Shown: positions 8,821-19,231 of the stretch, in pieces
Layout: each line of letters begins with the position of its first letter
How positions within the stretch are numbered: position 1 is the stretch's first letter
From: Lachnospiraceae bacterium
Lineage (GTDB): Bacteria; Bacillota; Clostridia; Lachnospirales; Lachnospiraceae
DNA length: 36,732 bases
NCBI GenBank assembly: GCA_022510705.1
Contig: JAFLSX010000021.1
Location: forward strand, 1-36,732
Reading direction: 5' to 3'
The notes under the pieces: generated by a model
Databases searched by the model: none
What the model saw: the letters and a program-made list of their open reading frames with translations, nothing else
What the model was told of the DNA's origin: nothing
Made by a program: the position numbers and the translations under genes

Positions 8821-10497
8821 TCATCTTTTGTTTAAATCATCCTCATCAAATGCTTCGCTGATAGGTGCTCCCGCAGGTACCATCGGAAATACTTTATCAT
8901 CTTCGGGAATCATACATTCAATCACCACAGGCGTCTGCAGAGATATTGCTTTTTCAATTGCCGGTGCCACCTCTTCCTTTGTGGTGACCCGAATAGCCGT
9001 ACATCCCAGCCCTTCCGATACTTTACAGAAGTCCACCTTATCCTGTAGTACTGTCTGGGAATAACGGTGATCGTAGAATAAGGTCTGCCACTGACGCACC
9101 ATACCCAGCACATGGTTATTGATGATCACTTGAATAATCGGAATATTGTAACGGCTGGCCGTTGCCAGTTCGTTCATATTCATACGGAAACAACCGTCCC
9201 CCGCAATATTAATACAGATCTTGTCAGGTTTTCCAACTTTTGCGCCGATGCATGCTCCCAAACCATAGCCCATAGTACCAAGGCCGCCGGAAGAAAGAAA
9301 GGTTCTGGGCTCCGTATATTTATAATATTGCGCCGCCCACATCTGATGCTGGCCAACATCAGTCGTGATCAGGGCCTTCCCCTTTGTTACCCTGTCAATT
9401 TCTTCTATTACATAGGGACAGGAAAGTTCATCCTGTGAATACTTGAGAGGATATTTTTCTTTCAATTCTTTGATATGCTGCATCCACTCAGGATGAGACT
9501 GCTGTTCCAATCGCTGGTTTAATTCCTTTAATACGCAGCTCAGATCACCGGTGATGCCGATATAAGCCGGAATATTTTTGCCGATCTCCGCTGCATCAAT
9601 ATCAATGTGCAGCACCTTGGCATTCTTGGCAAAAGTAGCCGGATTTCCAATCACCCTATCGGAGAATCTGGCACCCAGCGTAACCAGCAGATCACACTCA
9701 CTGACTCCAAAGTTAGATGTTTTCGTTCCGTGCATACCGATCATGCCGGTATATCTTTCACTCCTTCCGTCAAAAGCACCCTTTCCCATCAGTGTATCAC
9801 AGACCGGGGCATCCAGCTTCTCTGCAAATTCTCTCACCTGCTCTGCTGCGCCGGAAATGATCGCGCCGCCTCCCAGATAAATATAAGGTTTCTTTGCATT
9901 TTTTAGTAACTCCGCCGCCTTTTCTAAGTCTTCCTGCGTATAGCGGTTGATTATCTCCGGTTCAGCGGGCGTCATGGGCGTAAACTCACAGCTGTTGGCA
10001 GTCACATCTTTGGTAATGTCCACCAACACAGGACCTGGTCTGCCGGATTTTGCAATCTTAAAAGCTCTCCTTAAGGTATCCGCCAGAATATTCACATCCT
10101 TTACAATATAACCATGTTTTGTAATGGGCATGGTCACACCGGCAATATCCACCTCCTGGAAAGAATCCTTTCCAAGCAGAGGCAGATTTACATTTGCAGT
10201 AATAGCTACCATAGGAACGGAATCCATGTAGGCCGTTGCAATACCGGTCACCAGATTGGTAGCGCCGGGACCGCTGGTGGCCAGACAGACTCCTACCTTT
10301 CCGGTAGCTCTGGCATAGCCATCAGCCGCGTGAGCTGCTCCCTGCTCATGAGACGTCAGAATATGCCTGATTTCACTGCTATGTTTATAAAGTTCATCAT
10401 AAATATTTAAAATAGTGCCGCCGGGATAACCGAAAACGGTATCCGCACCCTGCTCTTTTAAACATTCAATTACAATTTCTGCACCTGTCAGCTGCAT
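8821..10497 (-). CDS. ilvB: acetolactate synthase, large (catalytic) subunit
   Basis: ThDP enzyme: FGYPGGTILNIYDEL, SHEQGAAHAADGYARATGKVGVCLATSGPGATN, GDGCFRMNMNELATA; RBS AGGAGG. Confidence 0.95.
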   Translation of the reverse strand: MQLTGAEIVIECLKEQGADTVFGYPGGTILNIYDELYKHSSEIRHILTSHEQGAAHAADGYARATGKVGVCLATSGPGATNLVTGIATAYMDSVPMVAITANVNLPLLGKDSFQEVDIAGVTMPITKHGYIVKDVNILADTLRRAFKIAKSGRPGPVLVDITKDVTANSCEFTPMTPAEPEIINRYTQEDLEKAAELLKNAKKPYIYLGGGAIISGAAEQVREFAEKLDAPVCDTLMGKGAFDGRSERYTGMIGMHGTKTSNFGVSECDLLVTLGARFSDRVIGNPATFAKNAKVLHIDIDAAEIGKNIPAYIGITGDLSCVLKELNQRLEQQSHPEWMQHIKELKEKYPLKYSQDELSCPYVIEEIDRVTKGKALITTDVGQHQMWAAQYYKYTEPRTFLSSGGLGTMGYGLGACIGAKVGKPDKICINIAGDGCFRMNMNELATASRYNIPIIQVIINNHVLGMVRQWQTLFYDHRYSQTVLQDKVDFCKVSEGLGCTAIRVTTKEEVAPAIEKAISLQTPVVIECMIPEDDKVFPMVPAGAPISEAFDEDDLNKR

Positions 10498-10522
10498 TTC
10501 TAAATCCTCCTTTAGCTGTCCC

Positions 10523-12199
10523 CTACTTATTGTTTGAGGGCAGTTCTAAAATTGCGCCACGGTTTCCGCTGGTGACCAATTCACGGTAGCGGGCCAGATA
10601 GCCGGTGGTTACTTTGGGCTCTCTGGGCTGCCATGCAGCGCGTCTTCTATTCATTTCCTCATCGGAAATTTTCACATTTAAAGCATTTTCGGGAATGTTG
10701 ATACTGATAATATCTCCCTCTTCTACAAGAGCAATAGGACCTCCCACAGCCGCTTCCGGTGAAACATGTCCGATGGATGCTCCTCTGGAGGCACCTGAGA
10801 AGCGTCCGTCCGTAATCAGCGCTACTGAAGACCCCAATCCCATGCCTGCAATGGCAGAGGTCGGATTCAACATTTCCCTCATACCGGGCCCGCCTTTGGG
10901 TCCTTCGTAACGGATTACCACCACATCTCCTGCTACAATCTTACCGCCTTTGATCGCCTCAATGGCATCTTCCTCACAGTCAAATACCCTGGCCGGACCC
11001 TCGTGTACCATCATTTCAGGCACTACGGCGGAACGCTTTACCACACCGGAATCCGGTGCTAAGTTGCCTTTTAACACGGCAATTCCGCCGGTCTCAGAGT
11101 AAGGATTCTCCACCGGGCGAATCACGTTCTCATTTGTATTTACGGCATCCGCTATATTCTCACCCACGGTCTTTCCCGTAGCCGTGATCAAATTCAGATT
11201 CAGCAGATTTAACTTGGAAAGTTCCTTCATTACTGCATAAACGCCGCCCGCCTCATTCAAATCTTCCATATAAGTAGGACCTGCAGGTGCTAAATGACAC
11301 AGATTGGGAGTCTTAGCAGAAAGTTCATTTGCAATGTCTAAATTCAGATCCACACCCGCTTCATGCGCAATGGCCGGCAAATGCAGCATGGTATTGGTTG
11401 AGCATCCAAGTGCCATATCTACGGTCAGCGCATTTAAAAAGGCCTCCTTCGTCATAATATCCCTGGGTCTTATATTTTTTTCCACCAACTCCATAATCTT
11501 CATACCGGCATGTTTTGCCAGACGGATTCTCTCGGAATATACAGCGGGAATGGTACCGTTACCCTTTAAGCCCATACCGATGGCTTCAGTCAGGCAGTTC
11601 ATGGAATTGGCGGTATACATACCGGAACAGGAGCCACAAGTAGGACATACCTTCTCTTCATACTCACAGAGCTCCTCCATAGTCATGGAACCTGCCGCTA
11701 CACTACCCACCGCTTCAAACATGGAAGACAGGCTGCGCTTTTCTCCCTTTACCCTACCGGCTAACATAGGCCCGCCGGATACAAATACAGTGGGAATATT
11801 CAGTCTGGCTGCAGCCATCAAAAGGCCGGGCACATTTTTATCACAGTTAGGAATGCACACCAGTCCGTCAAAGCCGTGTGCCATAGCCATACATTCGGTA
11901 CTGTCCGCAATCAAGTCTCTAGTAACCAGAGAATATTTCATACCGATATGTCCCATGGCAATACCGTCGCAAACCGCAATGGCAGGAAACATAACCGGAG
12001 TACCGCCCGCCATGGCAACTCCCATTTTTACTGCCTCTGTAATTTTATCCAAATTCATATGTCCGGGCACAATTTCATTATAGGAACTTACTATACCAAT
12101 TAAAGGTCTTTGCCGTTCTTCCTCTGTATAACCCAATGCATTGAACAGACTCCTGTGGGGGGCCTGACTGGTACCCATTTTTACAGAATCACTTCTCAT
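10523..12199 (-). CDS. ilvD: dihydroxy-acid dehydratase
   Basis: [72 protein letters not shown]. Confidence 0.97.
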   Translation of the reverse strand: MRSDSVKMGTSQAPHRSLFNALGYTEEERQRPLIGIVSSYNEIVPGHMNLDKITEAVKMGVAMAGGTPVMFPAIAVCDGIAMGHIGMKYSLVTRDLIADSTECMAMAHGFDGLVCIPNCDKNVPGLLMAAARLNIPTVFVSGGPMLAGRVKGEKRSLSSMFEAVGSVAAGSMTMEELCEYEEKVCPTCGSCSGMYTANSMNCLTEAIGMGLKGNGTIPAVYSERIRLAKHAGMKIMELVEKNIRPRDIMTKEAFLNALTVDMALGCSTNTMLHLPAIAHEAGVDLNLDIANELSAKTPNLCHLAPAGPTYMEDLNEAGGVYAVMKELSKLNLLNLNLITATGKTVGENIADAVNTNENVIRPVENPYSETGGIAVLKGNLAPDSGVVKRSAVVPEMMVHEGPARVFDCEEDAIEAIKGGKIVAGDVVVIRYEGPKGGPGMREMLNPTSAIAGMGLGSSVALITDGRFSGASRGASIGHVSPEAAVGGPIALVEEGDIISINIPENALNVKISDEEMNRRRAAWQPREPKVTTGYLARYRELVTSGNRGAILELPSNNK

Positions 12200-12234
12200 T
12201 GTCTTTCTCCTCCTTGTTTTCCAAACACCGCAGC

Positions 12235-13317
12235 TTATATTCTTTCGGCAATCAAACTACCCATTTCAGAGCAGCTTACCTGTTTCGCACCCTGTGACAT
12301 AATATCCACCGTTCGATATCCTTCTTTCAGCACCTGCTGTACCGCTGCTTCCACAGCATTGGCCGCTTCATCTAAATCAAAGCTGAACCTCAGCATCATG
12401 GCTGCGCTCAGTATGGTAGCAATGGGATTTGCTATATTTTGCCCCGCAATATCCGGAGCGGAACCATGGCTGGGCTCATAAAGTCCAAACTTTGTATCAT
12501 TTAAGGAAGCACTTGCCAACATACCGATGGAGCCGGTCACCATGCTGGCTTCATCGGATAAAATGTCACCGAACATGTTCTCTGTTAAGATCACATCAAA
12601 CTGCGCCGGATCCTTTACTAACTGCATCGCACAGTTATCCACCAGCATATGCTCTAACTCCACCTCGGGATAGTCCTTAGCCACTTCTTCCACTACCGCT
12701 CTCCATAGTCTGGAAGAATCCAACACATTGGCTTTATCCACGCTGGTTACCTTTTTCTTTCTCTTCATTGCAATATCAAAGCCTTTGATAGCAATCCTAC
12801 GGATTTCATTCTCATCATAGGTCAGGGTATCTATTGCTTTTCTGACACCGTTTTCTTCTATGGTTTTCCGTTCGCCAAAATACAGACCCCCCGTCAACTC
12901 TCTCATGATCATAATGTCGAAACCTGCCCGGCTGATTTCCTCCTTCAATGGACAGGCACCGGCCAGTTCGGAATATAGAAAAGCAGGGCGAAGATTTGCA
13001 AACAAATTCAATTCTTTGCGGATCTTTAAGAGTCCTGCTTCGGGACGTTTTTCGGGCGGCAGCTTATACCAGGGTGAAGTTGTAGTGTTGCCGCCAATAG
13101 ACCCCATCAATACTGCATCTGCCGCCTTTGCGGTTGCTACAGCTTCTTCAGTCAGAGGTACGCCATGTACATCTATGGAAGCGCCTCCCATTAAAATATC
13201 TGTAAATTTCGGTACAAATCCAAATCTTTCTCCGGCTTTTTCTAACACTTTTTTTGCCTCTGCTACGATTTCCGGTCCGATACCGTCGCCCGGAATACAG
13301 GTAATCTGCAAATTCAT
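12235..13317 (-). CDS. leuB: 3-isopropylmalate dehydrogenase
   Basis: [80 protein letters not shown]. Confidence 0.97.
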   Translation of the reverse strand: MNLQITCIPGDGIGPEIVAEAKKVLEKAGERFGFVPKFTDILMGGASIDVHGVPLTEEAVATAKAADAVLMGSIGGNTTTSPWYKLPPEKRPEAGLLKIRKELNLFANLRPAFLYSELAGACPLKEEISRAGFDIMIMRELTGGLYFGERKTIEENGVRKAIDTLTYDENEIRRIAIKGFDIAMKRKKKVTSVDKANVLDSSRLWRAVVEEVAKDYPEVELEHMLVDNCAMQLVKDPAQFDVILTENMFGDILSDEASMVTGSIGMLASASLNDTKFGLYEPSHGSAPDIAGQNIANPIATILSAAMMLRFSFDLDEAANAVEAAVQQVLKEGYRTVDIMSQGAKQVSCSEMGSLIAERI

Positions 13318-13360
13318 TTTCTTCCTCTTTTCTTAAATAAGTTATATTTGTATCAATTGC

Positions 13361-13409
13361 AAAAAGTCCCGAAACCGCATGGGCTTACACATGGGCTCGG
13401 AACCTTTTT
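13361..13409 (-). terminator. Rho-independent terminator downstream of yajC
   Basis: Minus strand AAAAAGGTTCCGAG...TTTCGGGACTTTTT hairpin (one bulge, some G-U pairs) between yajC stop and leuB start. Confidence 0.7.
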
Positions 13410-13429
13410 CGCTGTTGACCGTAAAGGGC

Positions 13430-13759
13430 TTATGCCTCACCGGGTTTCTCCACACGGCTGATTGCGCTCTTTTCCATGGGAATACGGCAGTTTTTATTAT
13501 TACCGAATTCTACAATGACTGTATCGTCATTAATATCGATGACAATACCTATGAAACCGGAAGTGGTGAGTACACAGTCACCGGTTTCCAAGGAAGAAAG
13601 CATAGCTGCCAGTCTCTTCTGCTCTTTCTTCTGAGGTCTCATAAAGATAAACCACATTGCACCAATGACAACCGCATAAACAATTACCATCATTAAGAGA
13701 GAACCACCGCCGGCTGCTGTCGCATCTGTCACCGTTCCATCACTCAATAAAATACTCAT
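13430..13759 (-). CDS. yajC: preprotein translocase subunit YajC
   Basis: One TM segment then FIMRPQKKEQKRLAAMLSSLETGDCVLTTSGFIGIVIDINDDTVIVEFGNN. Start moved to MSILLSDG behind ACAGGAGGACAGAAT. Confidence 0.93.
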   Translation of the reverse strand: MSILLSDGTVTDATAAGGGSLLMMVIVYAVVIGAMWFIFMRPQKKEQKRLAAMLSSLETGDCVLTTSGFIGIVIDINDDTVIVEFGNNKNCRIPMEKSAISRVEKPGEA

Positions 13760-13873
13760 ATTCTGTCCTCCTGTAACTTGCACCAAATACCGAAAAGTAT
13801 GGCACCTATTGGTTATGATACACAACTTACCGCTCATCGGCAAGCATTTTATTAAAATTAATACCGGAATATC

Positions 13874-15007
13874 CTATTCTTCTCCTGCAGCCATACCTTG
13901 CAGCTTTCGTTTTTTATAAGCGATAAATTCGCCGCTATCCAATGCTTCTCTGATTTCCGTCATCATAGTATTGTAGAAATACAGGTTATGAAGTACACAT
14001 AGCCGCATTCCCAACATTTCCTTGGCTTTTAACAGATGCCGTATATACGCTCTGGAATAACGTCTGCAGGCAGGACAGCCACAGCCTTCTTCTATAGGTC
14101 TTTCATCCAGTTCATATTTTGCATTGAAAAGGTTGATTTTTCCATAATTGGTATAAAGGTGTCCATGTCTGCCGTTTCTGCTGGGATAGACACAGTCAAA
14201 AAAATCCACGCCTCTCTCCACGGCTTCTAAAATATTGGCAGGAGTTCCCACCCCCATCAAGTAAGTAGGCTTTTCAAGCGGAAGATGCGGAACTACCTGC
14301 TCTAAAATATCATACATTTCCTCATGGGTCTCCCCCACTGCAAGTCCACCTATCGCATATCCGTCCAATTCAAATTCTGCAATCCGCTTGGCATGTTCTA
14401 TCCGAATATCACCGTAAATGGCACCTTGATTGATACCAAAAAGCATCTGCTCTTTATTAATGGTATCCGGTAAATTATTTAGCCTCTCCATTTCCCTTTT
14501 ACAGCGTTCCAGCCATCTGGTAGTACGCTCCACGGAAGCTTGCACATACTTTCTGTCAGCTTTGGCACTGGGACATTCATCAAATGCCATGGCAATAGTA
14601 GACGCCAAATTAGATTGAATCTGCATACTTTCCTCCGGCCCCATAAAAATCTTGCGGCCGTCTATATGAGAGTTAAAATATACGCCCTCTTCCTTTATCT
14701 TGCGCAATCCCGCCAAAGAAAAGACTTGAAAACCTCCGGAGTCAGTTAAGATCGGCTTGTCCCAGGACATAAATTTATGAAGACCGCCGAGCTGCTTTAC
14801 TATCTGATCTCCGGGCCTTACATGGAGGTGATAGGTATTGGACAGTTCAACCTGGGTTCCGATTTCCTCCAGATCCGCCGTAGAGACTGCTCCTTTAATG
14901 GCAGCCACCGTTCCCACATTCATAAAGACCGGTGTCTGAATAATACCGTGCACGGTATGAAACTCTCCCCTTTTCGCCCGCCCTTCCTGCCTTAACAAGC
15001 GATACAT
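13874..15007 (-). CDS. tgt: queuine/preQ1 tRNA-ribosyltransferase
   Basis: TDSGGFQVFSLAGLRKI, GYAIGGLAVGE, FDCVYPSRNGRHG, Zn site CGCPACRRYSRAYIRHL. Start ATG at 15007 overlaps upstream stop (TGATG). Confidence 0.97.
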   Translation of the reverse strand: MYRLLRQEGRAKRGEFHTVHGIIQTPVFMNVGTVAAIKGAVSTADLEEIGTQVELSNTYHLHVRPGDQIVKQLGGLHKFMSWDKPILTDSGGFQVFSLAGLRKIKEEGVYFNSHIDGRKIFMGPEESMQIQSNLASTIAMAFDECPSAKADRKYVQASVERTTRWLERCKREMERLNNLPDTINKEQMLFGINQGAIYGDIRIEHAKRIAEFELDGYAIGGLAVGETHEEMYDILEQVVPHLPLEKPTYLMGVGTPANILEAVERGVDFFDCVYPSRNGRHGHLYTNYGKINLFNAKYELDERPIEEGCGCPACRRYSRAYIRHLLKAKEMLGMRLCVLHNLYFYNTMMTEIREALDSGEFIAYKKRKLQGMAAGEE

Positions 15008-16059
15008 CAATATAAATCCTCCCAGAACTCTTCTAAAGTAATGTCTCTGCCGGTAATCACCGTAGCAGCTTCCACACCTACATATCTAAAGTGCCAAGGC
15101 TCGTATTCAATACCTGTTATATATTCTCTGCCCTCCGGATAGCGCAGGATAAATCCATACTCATAACTGTGGGCGGCCAGCCACTTGCCGGTAGCTGTAT
15201 CCGCAAAGCCTTCATCCAGATTTCGGTATGTACTGCTGTAGAAATCGATGGCCAAGCCAATCTGGTGCTCACTGGCATTGGGTGAGGTCACTGTCTTAGA
15301 TGCTGTTTTATAAGCATCCATATAGGACATGCCCGCATTCATATATAACTTGATTTTTCTCTCAAAGAGATAGGTTTGTCTATTGTAGTCTCTATATGGT
15401 GAGCAGACTTCCAAATCTATGCCGTCCGCCTTGGCCGCCTGCATCATGGCCAGTAAATCCTCCAGAATTCTTTCATCACATTTCATACTTCCTGTAATGG
15501 TGCCTAAAGGAAAACTATAATCTTCGGGAATAGAATGCTGCTTATTTACTAAAATCAGCCGCCAGTCCTTAGGATCGAATACATAGTCTGAATAATCCTG
15601 TATCACAGCAACACTGCCTTCTCCGGTCTGTACCAGATCCTTATAGTTTTCATTACTCTCTAGAATCTCGTCCAATGTATAGGTATCCAGTTCTTCTTCT
15701 CCTAACAATGCCACATCATCATAGCTTTCAAAATTGCCATCATCTGCTTCAATAAATGCTACCTGTTCAGAGTCCACCTCCTGCTCTGCTGTAAAGAGTA
15801 TTCCATTCTCTTCTAATGCAGGGCTTGTCCTTTGTGCGGACAGAGTCTCCGGAAAAGCAAAACTGCTGCTCACGGCTAAAAAAAGCAACAACAAAACAGC
15901 ACAGGAATAACGCTTGGCATTTGCGCCCAGCCAGAGTCCTGCGTCATACACTGACAATACTGTCACCATCCAAATCAGGATGGGGAGTTTCAGCCATCTA
16001 TGCTTTTTTAATACCTGCTTATAATAGCCAATAAATTTTTCACGAAATGTTTTTTTCAT
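15007..16059 (-). CDS. M15/VanY-type D-alanyl-D-alanine carboxypeptidase, membrane anchored
   Basis: SPNASEHQIGLAIDFYSS and EPWHFRYVG zinc-peptidase motifs; hydrophobic N-terminal segment. Confidence 0.92.
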   Translation of the reverse strand: MKKTFREKFIGYYKQVLKKHRWLKLPILIWMVTVLSVYDAGLWLGANAKRYSCAVLLLLFLAVSSSFAFPETLSAQRTSPALEENGILFTAEQEVDSEQVAFIEADDGNFESYDDVALLGEEELDTYTLDEILESNENYKDLVQTGEGSVAVIQDYSDYVFDPKDWRLILVNKQHSIPEDYSFPLGTITGSMKCDERILEDLLAMMQAAKADGIDLEVCSPYRDYNRQTYLFERKIKLYMNAGMSYMDAYKTASKTVTSPNASEHQIGLAIDFYSSTYRNLDEGFADTATGKWLAAHSYEYGFILRYPEGREYITGIEYEPWHFRYVGVEAATVITGRDITLEEFWEDLY

Positions 16060-16150
16060 GGCTTATCCAATCCGTATACTTTACATACAAAATTATAATA
16101 ACATATTTACTTTAATTTTGCACTCTTTTTTTACCTTTTTACAATTTCTG

Positions 16151-16180
16151 TTGCAGGCCGTCCCTGCTTTAGTGTATAGT
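16151..16180 (+). promoter_or_regulatory. predicted sigma-A promoter of aroC
   Basis: TTGCAG-18 bp-TATAGT, 34 bp upstream of the aroC ATG. Confidence 0.55.
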
Positions 16181-16213
16181 TTAGTTATATTCACAGTACA
16201 GGAGGCACTTATT

Positions 16214-17314
16214 ATGGCTGGTTCCACATACGGCACCATTTTTAAGATCACAACCTGGGGCGAATCCCATGGAAAAGCTTTGGGCGTTGTCATAGATGGA
16301 TGTCCTTCCGGACTCGCTCTTTGCGAGGCGGATATTCAGGTCTATCTGGACAGAAGAAAACCCGGGCAAAGCCGGATTTCTACGCCTCGTAAGGAGGATG
16401 ATGCGGTAGAAATCCTCTCCGGCGTCTTTGAGGGCCGTACCACCGGAACTCCCATTTCCCTGCTGGTAAAAAATACCTCTCAACGCTCCGCTGATTACAG
16501 TGAAATTGCTTCCTATTACAGACCCGGACATGCGGATTATACCTTTGATAAAAAATATGGATTTAGGGACTACAGAGGTGGCGGACGCTCTTCAGGCAGG
16601 GAAACCATCGGCCGGGTAGCCGCAGGTGCGGTTGCTGCAAAGCTTTTAAAAGAAATGGGCATTACTGTTACTGCCTACACCCGCTCCATCGGTCCTATTG
16701 AAGCGGATATGTCCGCATTTGACAAAGATACCATACTTTCTACTCCTACTGCCATGCCGGATATACAAGCTTCAGCACTGGCCGAAAACTACCTAAAGGA
16801 AATCATGTCACAGTCGGATTCCTGTGGCGGTATCATAGAATGTATCATCGAAGGGCTTCCCGCCGGTATTGGTGATCCGGTATTTGAAAAACTGGATGCC
16901 AATCTTGGCAAAGCACTTTTATCCATCGGTGCCGTGAAAGCTGTTGAAATCGGTGACGGTATACAGGTTTCTAAAGCTAGGGGCAGTGAAAACAACGACG
17001 CATTCCGAATGGACGGAAACCGAGTTATCAAGAGCACGAATCATGCAGGAGGAATATTAGGCGGAATCAGTGATGGCAGTCCTATTCTTTTACGTGCGCA
17101 TATAAAGCCCACGCCTTCCATCTTCCGCCCCCAGAATACTGTCAATCAAAATAAAGAAGAAATTTCCATACAAATTAAAGGCCGCCATGATCCCGTCATT
17201 CTTCCCAGAGCTGTTGTTGTCATGGAATCCATGGCTGCCATTACAATTTTAGACGCCCTCTTAATTAATATGAGTGCAAAAGCAGAGAATGTAATTTCAT
17301 TTTATAAATCCTAA
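16214..17314 (+). CDS. aroC: chorismate synthase
   Basis: MAGSTYGTIFKITTWGESHGKALGVVIDGCPSGL, RPGHADYTFDKKYGFRDYRGGGRSSGRET, GGILGGISDG. Start set at 16214 behind AGGAGG, not ORF-track 16058. Confidence 0.97.
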   Translation: MAGSTYGTIFKITTWGESHGKALGVVIDGCPSGLALCEADIQVYLDRRKPGQSRISTPRKEDDAVEILSGVFEGRTTGTPISLLVKNTSQRSADYSEIASYYRPGHADYTFDKKYGFRDYRGGGRSSGRETIGRVAAGAVAAKLLKEMGITVTAYTRSIGPIEADMSAFDKDTILSTPTAMPDIQASALAENYLKEIMSQSDSCGGIIECIIEGLPAGIGDPVFEKLDANLGKALLSIGAVKAVEIGDGIQVSKARGSENNDAFRMDGNRVIKSTNHAGGILGGISDGSPILLRAHIKPTPSIFRPQNTVNQNKEEISIQIKGRHDPVILPRAVVVMESMAAITILDALLINMSAKAENVISFYKS

Positions 17315-17320
17315 TCAAGC

Positions 17321-17378
17321 AAAAATCAAGCAGCCATGGTTCAGATGCAGTTTCATTCACCCTGACTGCTTGATTTTT
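17321..17378 (+). terminator. aroC terminator (13-bp perfect stem, long loop)
   Basis: AAAAATCAAGCAG ... CTGCTTGATTTTT just after the aroC stop. Confidence 0.7.
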
Positions 17379-17407
17379 ATGTTTTAGTATAATAAAAAAT
17401 TGTGCTT

Positions 17408-17440
17408 AAAAAAGTCCCGAAATTAGATTTCGGGACTTTT
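17408..17440. terminator. bidirectional Rho-independent terminator
   Basis: AAAAGTCCCGAAA-TTAGA-TTTCGGGACTTTT perfect inverted repeat between convergent aroC and 17473 CDS. Confidence 0.9.
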
Positions 17441-17472
17441 CTATACATAAAACACAACTTAAACAGCTATTA

Positions 17473-18081
17473 TTATGCTTCAACACCCATTGCAGCATAA
17501 TAATCTTTAAACTTCTTATTTACTGCATCCTGAGTCTGGTAGGAAATATCGGGAAGCTTTCCGCCCCAAGTTTTTTCGGCTTTCTTGAAACCTTTCTCAA
17601 AGGCAGCCTGCATTTCCTTCATCTTCTCCACATCATCACCTGCAAGTGCGCATGCAAAATCGAAGATACGGGAAGCGGTCTGGCTTACACCATAATAACC
17701 GTCTTCTGCGATATCCGCCTGTGCCTGTGCTCTTGTAGCAGGATCTACAGTAAACTTTCCGCTTGCCAGAAACTGCCAGATATTGTTGGCCTGTCCGTAA
17801 GCATTGGTCTGCTGGGACAGCATCTGATGTACCAGGCTTACCAACTGGCTCTGACGCGCCTCGGAATCTGCCTTAAGCTGTGCAACCAGTGCTTTTCTGT
17901 CTTCAGCACTCATTTTGTTCACGGAATAAGTAGCTTTCTGCTCAGTTTCCTTGGAGCCTTCATACACAACGCCGCTTTCAGCCTTTTTGCTTTCAGCTTC
18001 GGTTTTCTCTGCCGCTTTCGTAGCCGTGTAGTCGGTATAGGTCTGTGCAGAACTGCTTCCACTTACTGCATTTACACTCAT
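17473..18081 (-). CDS. conserved-type hypothetical protein with C-terminal ...DGYYGVSQTASRIFDFACALAGDD...WGGKLPDISYQT domain
   Basis: Start at MSVNAVSG behind CAAGGAGGAAAGGAC; low-complexity Ala/Glu/Lys N-terminus, helical C-terminus. Confidence 0.8.
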   Translation of the reverse strand: MSVNAVSGSSSAQTYTDYTATKAAEKTEAESKKAESGVVYEGSKETEQKATYSVNKMSAEDRKALVAQLKADSEARQSQLVSLVHQMLSQQTNAYGQANNIWQFLASGKFTVDPATRAQAQADIAEDGYYGVSQTASRIFDFACALAGDDVEKMKEMQAAFEKGFKKAEKTWGGKLPDISYQTQDAVNKKFKDYYAAMGVEA

Positions 18082-18172
18082 GTCCTTTCCTCCTTGATTT
18101 TTATTTGATGCACATCCGTTTGCATCCAATTATAATGTTACGTAATCTTTATCGGCTGTTACCAAAATATTC

Positions 18173-19231
18173 TTAACCCTTAATTTTAAAAAAAGTAATA
18201 CAATTGGGTAAATCCACTTTTATTTCCTTGGTACACATCATCAAAGTGCCCTTTTCCATATCCACTTTAAAAAATGTCATGGTATTGGAAGTGTGGTTTA
18301 AGGATACAATATGCTTATTGTCCGGGAAAAAAGCAGCATCCTTTGGATACTCCCCACTGATGGGCAGACATAACCGCTGTTCCAAAAGACCGGTATCCTG
18401 GTCTGCCTTATAGACTGCCACCGTATTTTCTCCCGGTGTTGAAGCCAGCAGATACTGATAGTCCTCGGACATGGTCAATGCGCTGGCCGAATAGCCCAGT
18501 GATTTCCTGTTTGTGGTAGAAATGGTCTGAATCCTGTCAAAATAAGGAATCTCGTTTCTCTCTTCATATTTATATACGGTAATATTGCAGGCCAGTTCAT
18601 TTACAATATAGATAAACTTACCGTTCTTGGAGATTTTGATATGTCTCGGTGCAGACTCTATGTCCCCGCGCAATATATCCGCCAACTGCAGCCTGCCGTT
18701 TTCATGATCCAGACGATAAACATTGACATGGTCCATTCCCTGATCCGCTACCAGCAGGTACTTATTGTCATGTGTCATTCTCGCACAGTTGACATGGGGT
18801 CTGAAATTTCTCTCTGCTACGCTGCCCAGTCCCTTATGATAGATCTCGTCCGTTATTTCTCCTATGGAACCGTCTTCTTGCAGCCTCATCACTGTGAGCT
18901 TCCCATCATGATAGCCTGCTATAAAAAGGTATTCGTCCTTATAGTCCGTGGAAAGATAACAGCCTCTCATGCCGTTGATGGATGCAAAATTAATCAGCTG
19001 CAGACTGCCGTCCTCCAATATACTGTAGGATTCCACGCCAAAATCGGTAATAGAATACAGATATTTCTTATTCTTAGATATCGTAACATAGGAGGAATTG
19101 GTGATCTCCACTTCAGACTTTTCCTCAAACCTGCCATTCTTCATATCTACATCATAGATTTTGATGCCATGCTTGTCCCCCATTGTATAGGTAGACACAT
19201 ATGCAACATATTTCTCTTTGCTGTTTGCCAT
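18173..19231 (-). CDS. lactonase-family (7-bladed beta-propeller, 6-phosphogluconolactonase-like) protein
   Basis: Repeated blade motifs: YVAYVSTYT, NFRPHVNCARMTHDNKYLLVADQGMDHVNVYRLD, APRHIKISKNGKFIYIVNELACNITVYKY, YPKDAAFFPDNKHIVSLNHTSNTMTFFKVD. Confidence 0.82.
   Translation of the reverse strand: MANSKEKYVAYVSTYTMGDKHGIKIYDVDMKNGRFEEKSEVEITNSSYVTISKNKKYLYSITDFGVESYSILEDGSLQLINFASINGMRGCYLSTDYKDEYLFIAGYHDGKLTVMRLQEDGSIGEITDEIYHKGLGSVAERNFRPHVNCARMTHDNKYLLVADQGMDHVNVYRLDHENGRLQLADILRGDIESAPRHIKISKNGKFIYIVNELACNITVYKYEERNEIPYFDRIQTISTTNRKSLGYSASALTMSEDYQYLLASTPGENTVAVYKADQDTGLLEQRLCLPISGEYPKDAAFFPDNKHIVSLNHTSNTMTFFKVDMEKGTLMMCTKEIKVDLPNCITFFKIKG

Noticed and set aside
11304-12083. 259-aa + strand ORF
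   Set aside because: Exactly antisense to the well-supported ilvD; no RBS or recognisable family. Treated as a shadow ORF.
13318-13429. Possible T-box or leader-peptide attenuator upstream of leuB-ilvD-ilvB
   Set aside because: No T-box (GGTGGNACCGCG-like) sequence and the region is mostly a yajC terminator; the remaining leader is too short.
16058-16213. 52-codon N-terminal extension of aroC in the ORF track
   Set aside because: The conserved start MAGSTYGTIFK at 16214 has a good RBS; the extension overlaps the divergent gene's start and promoter.
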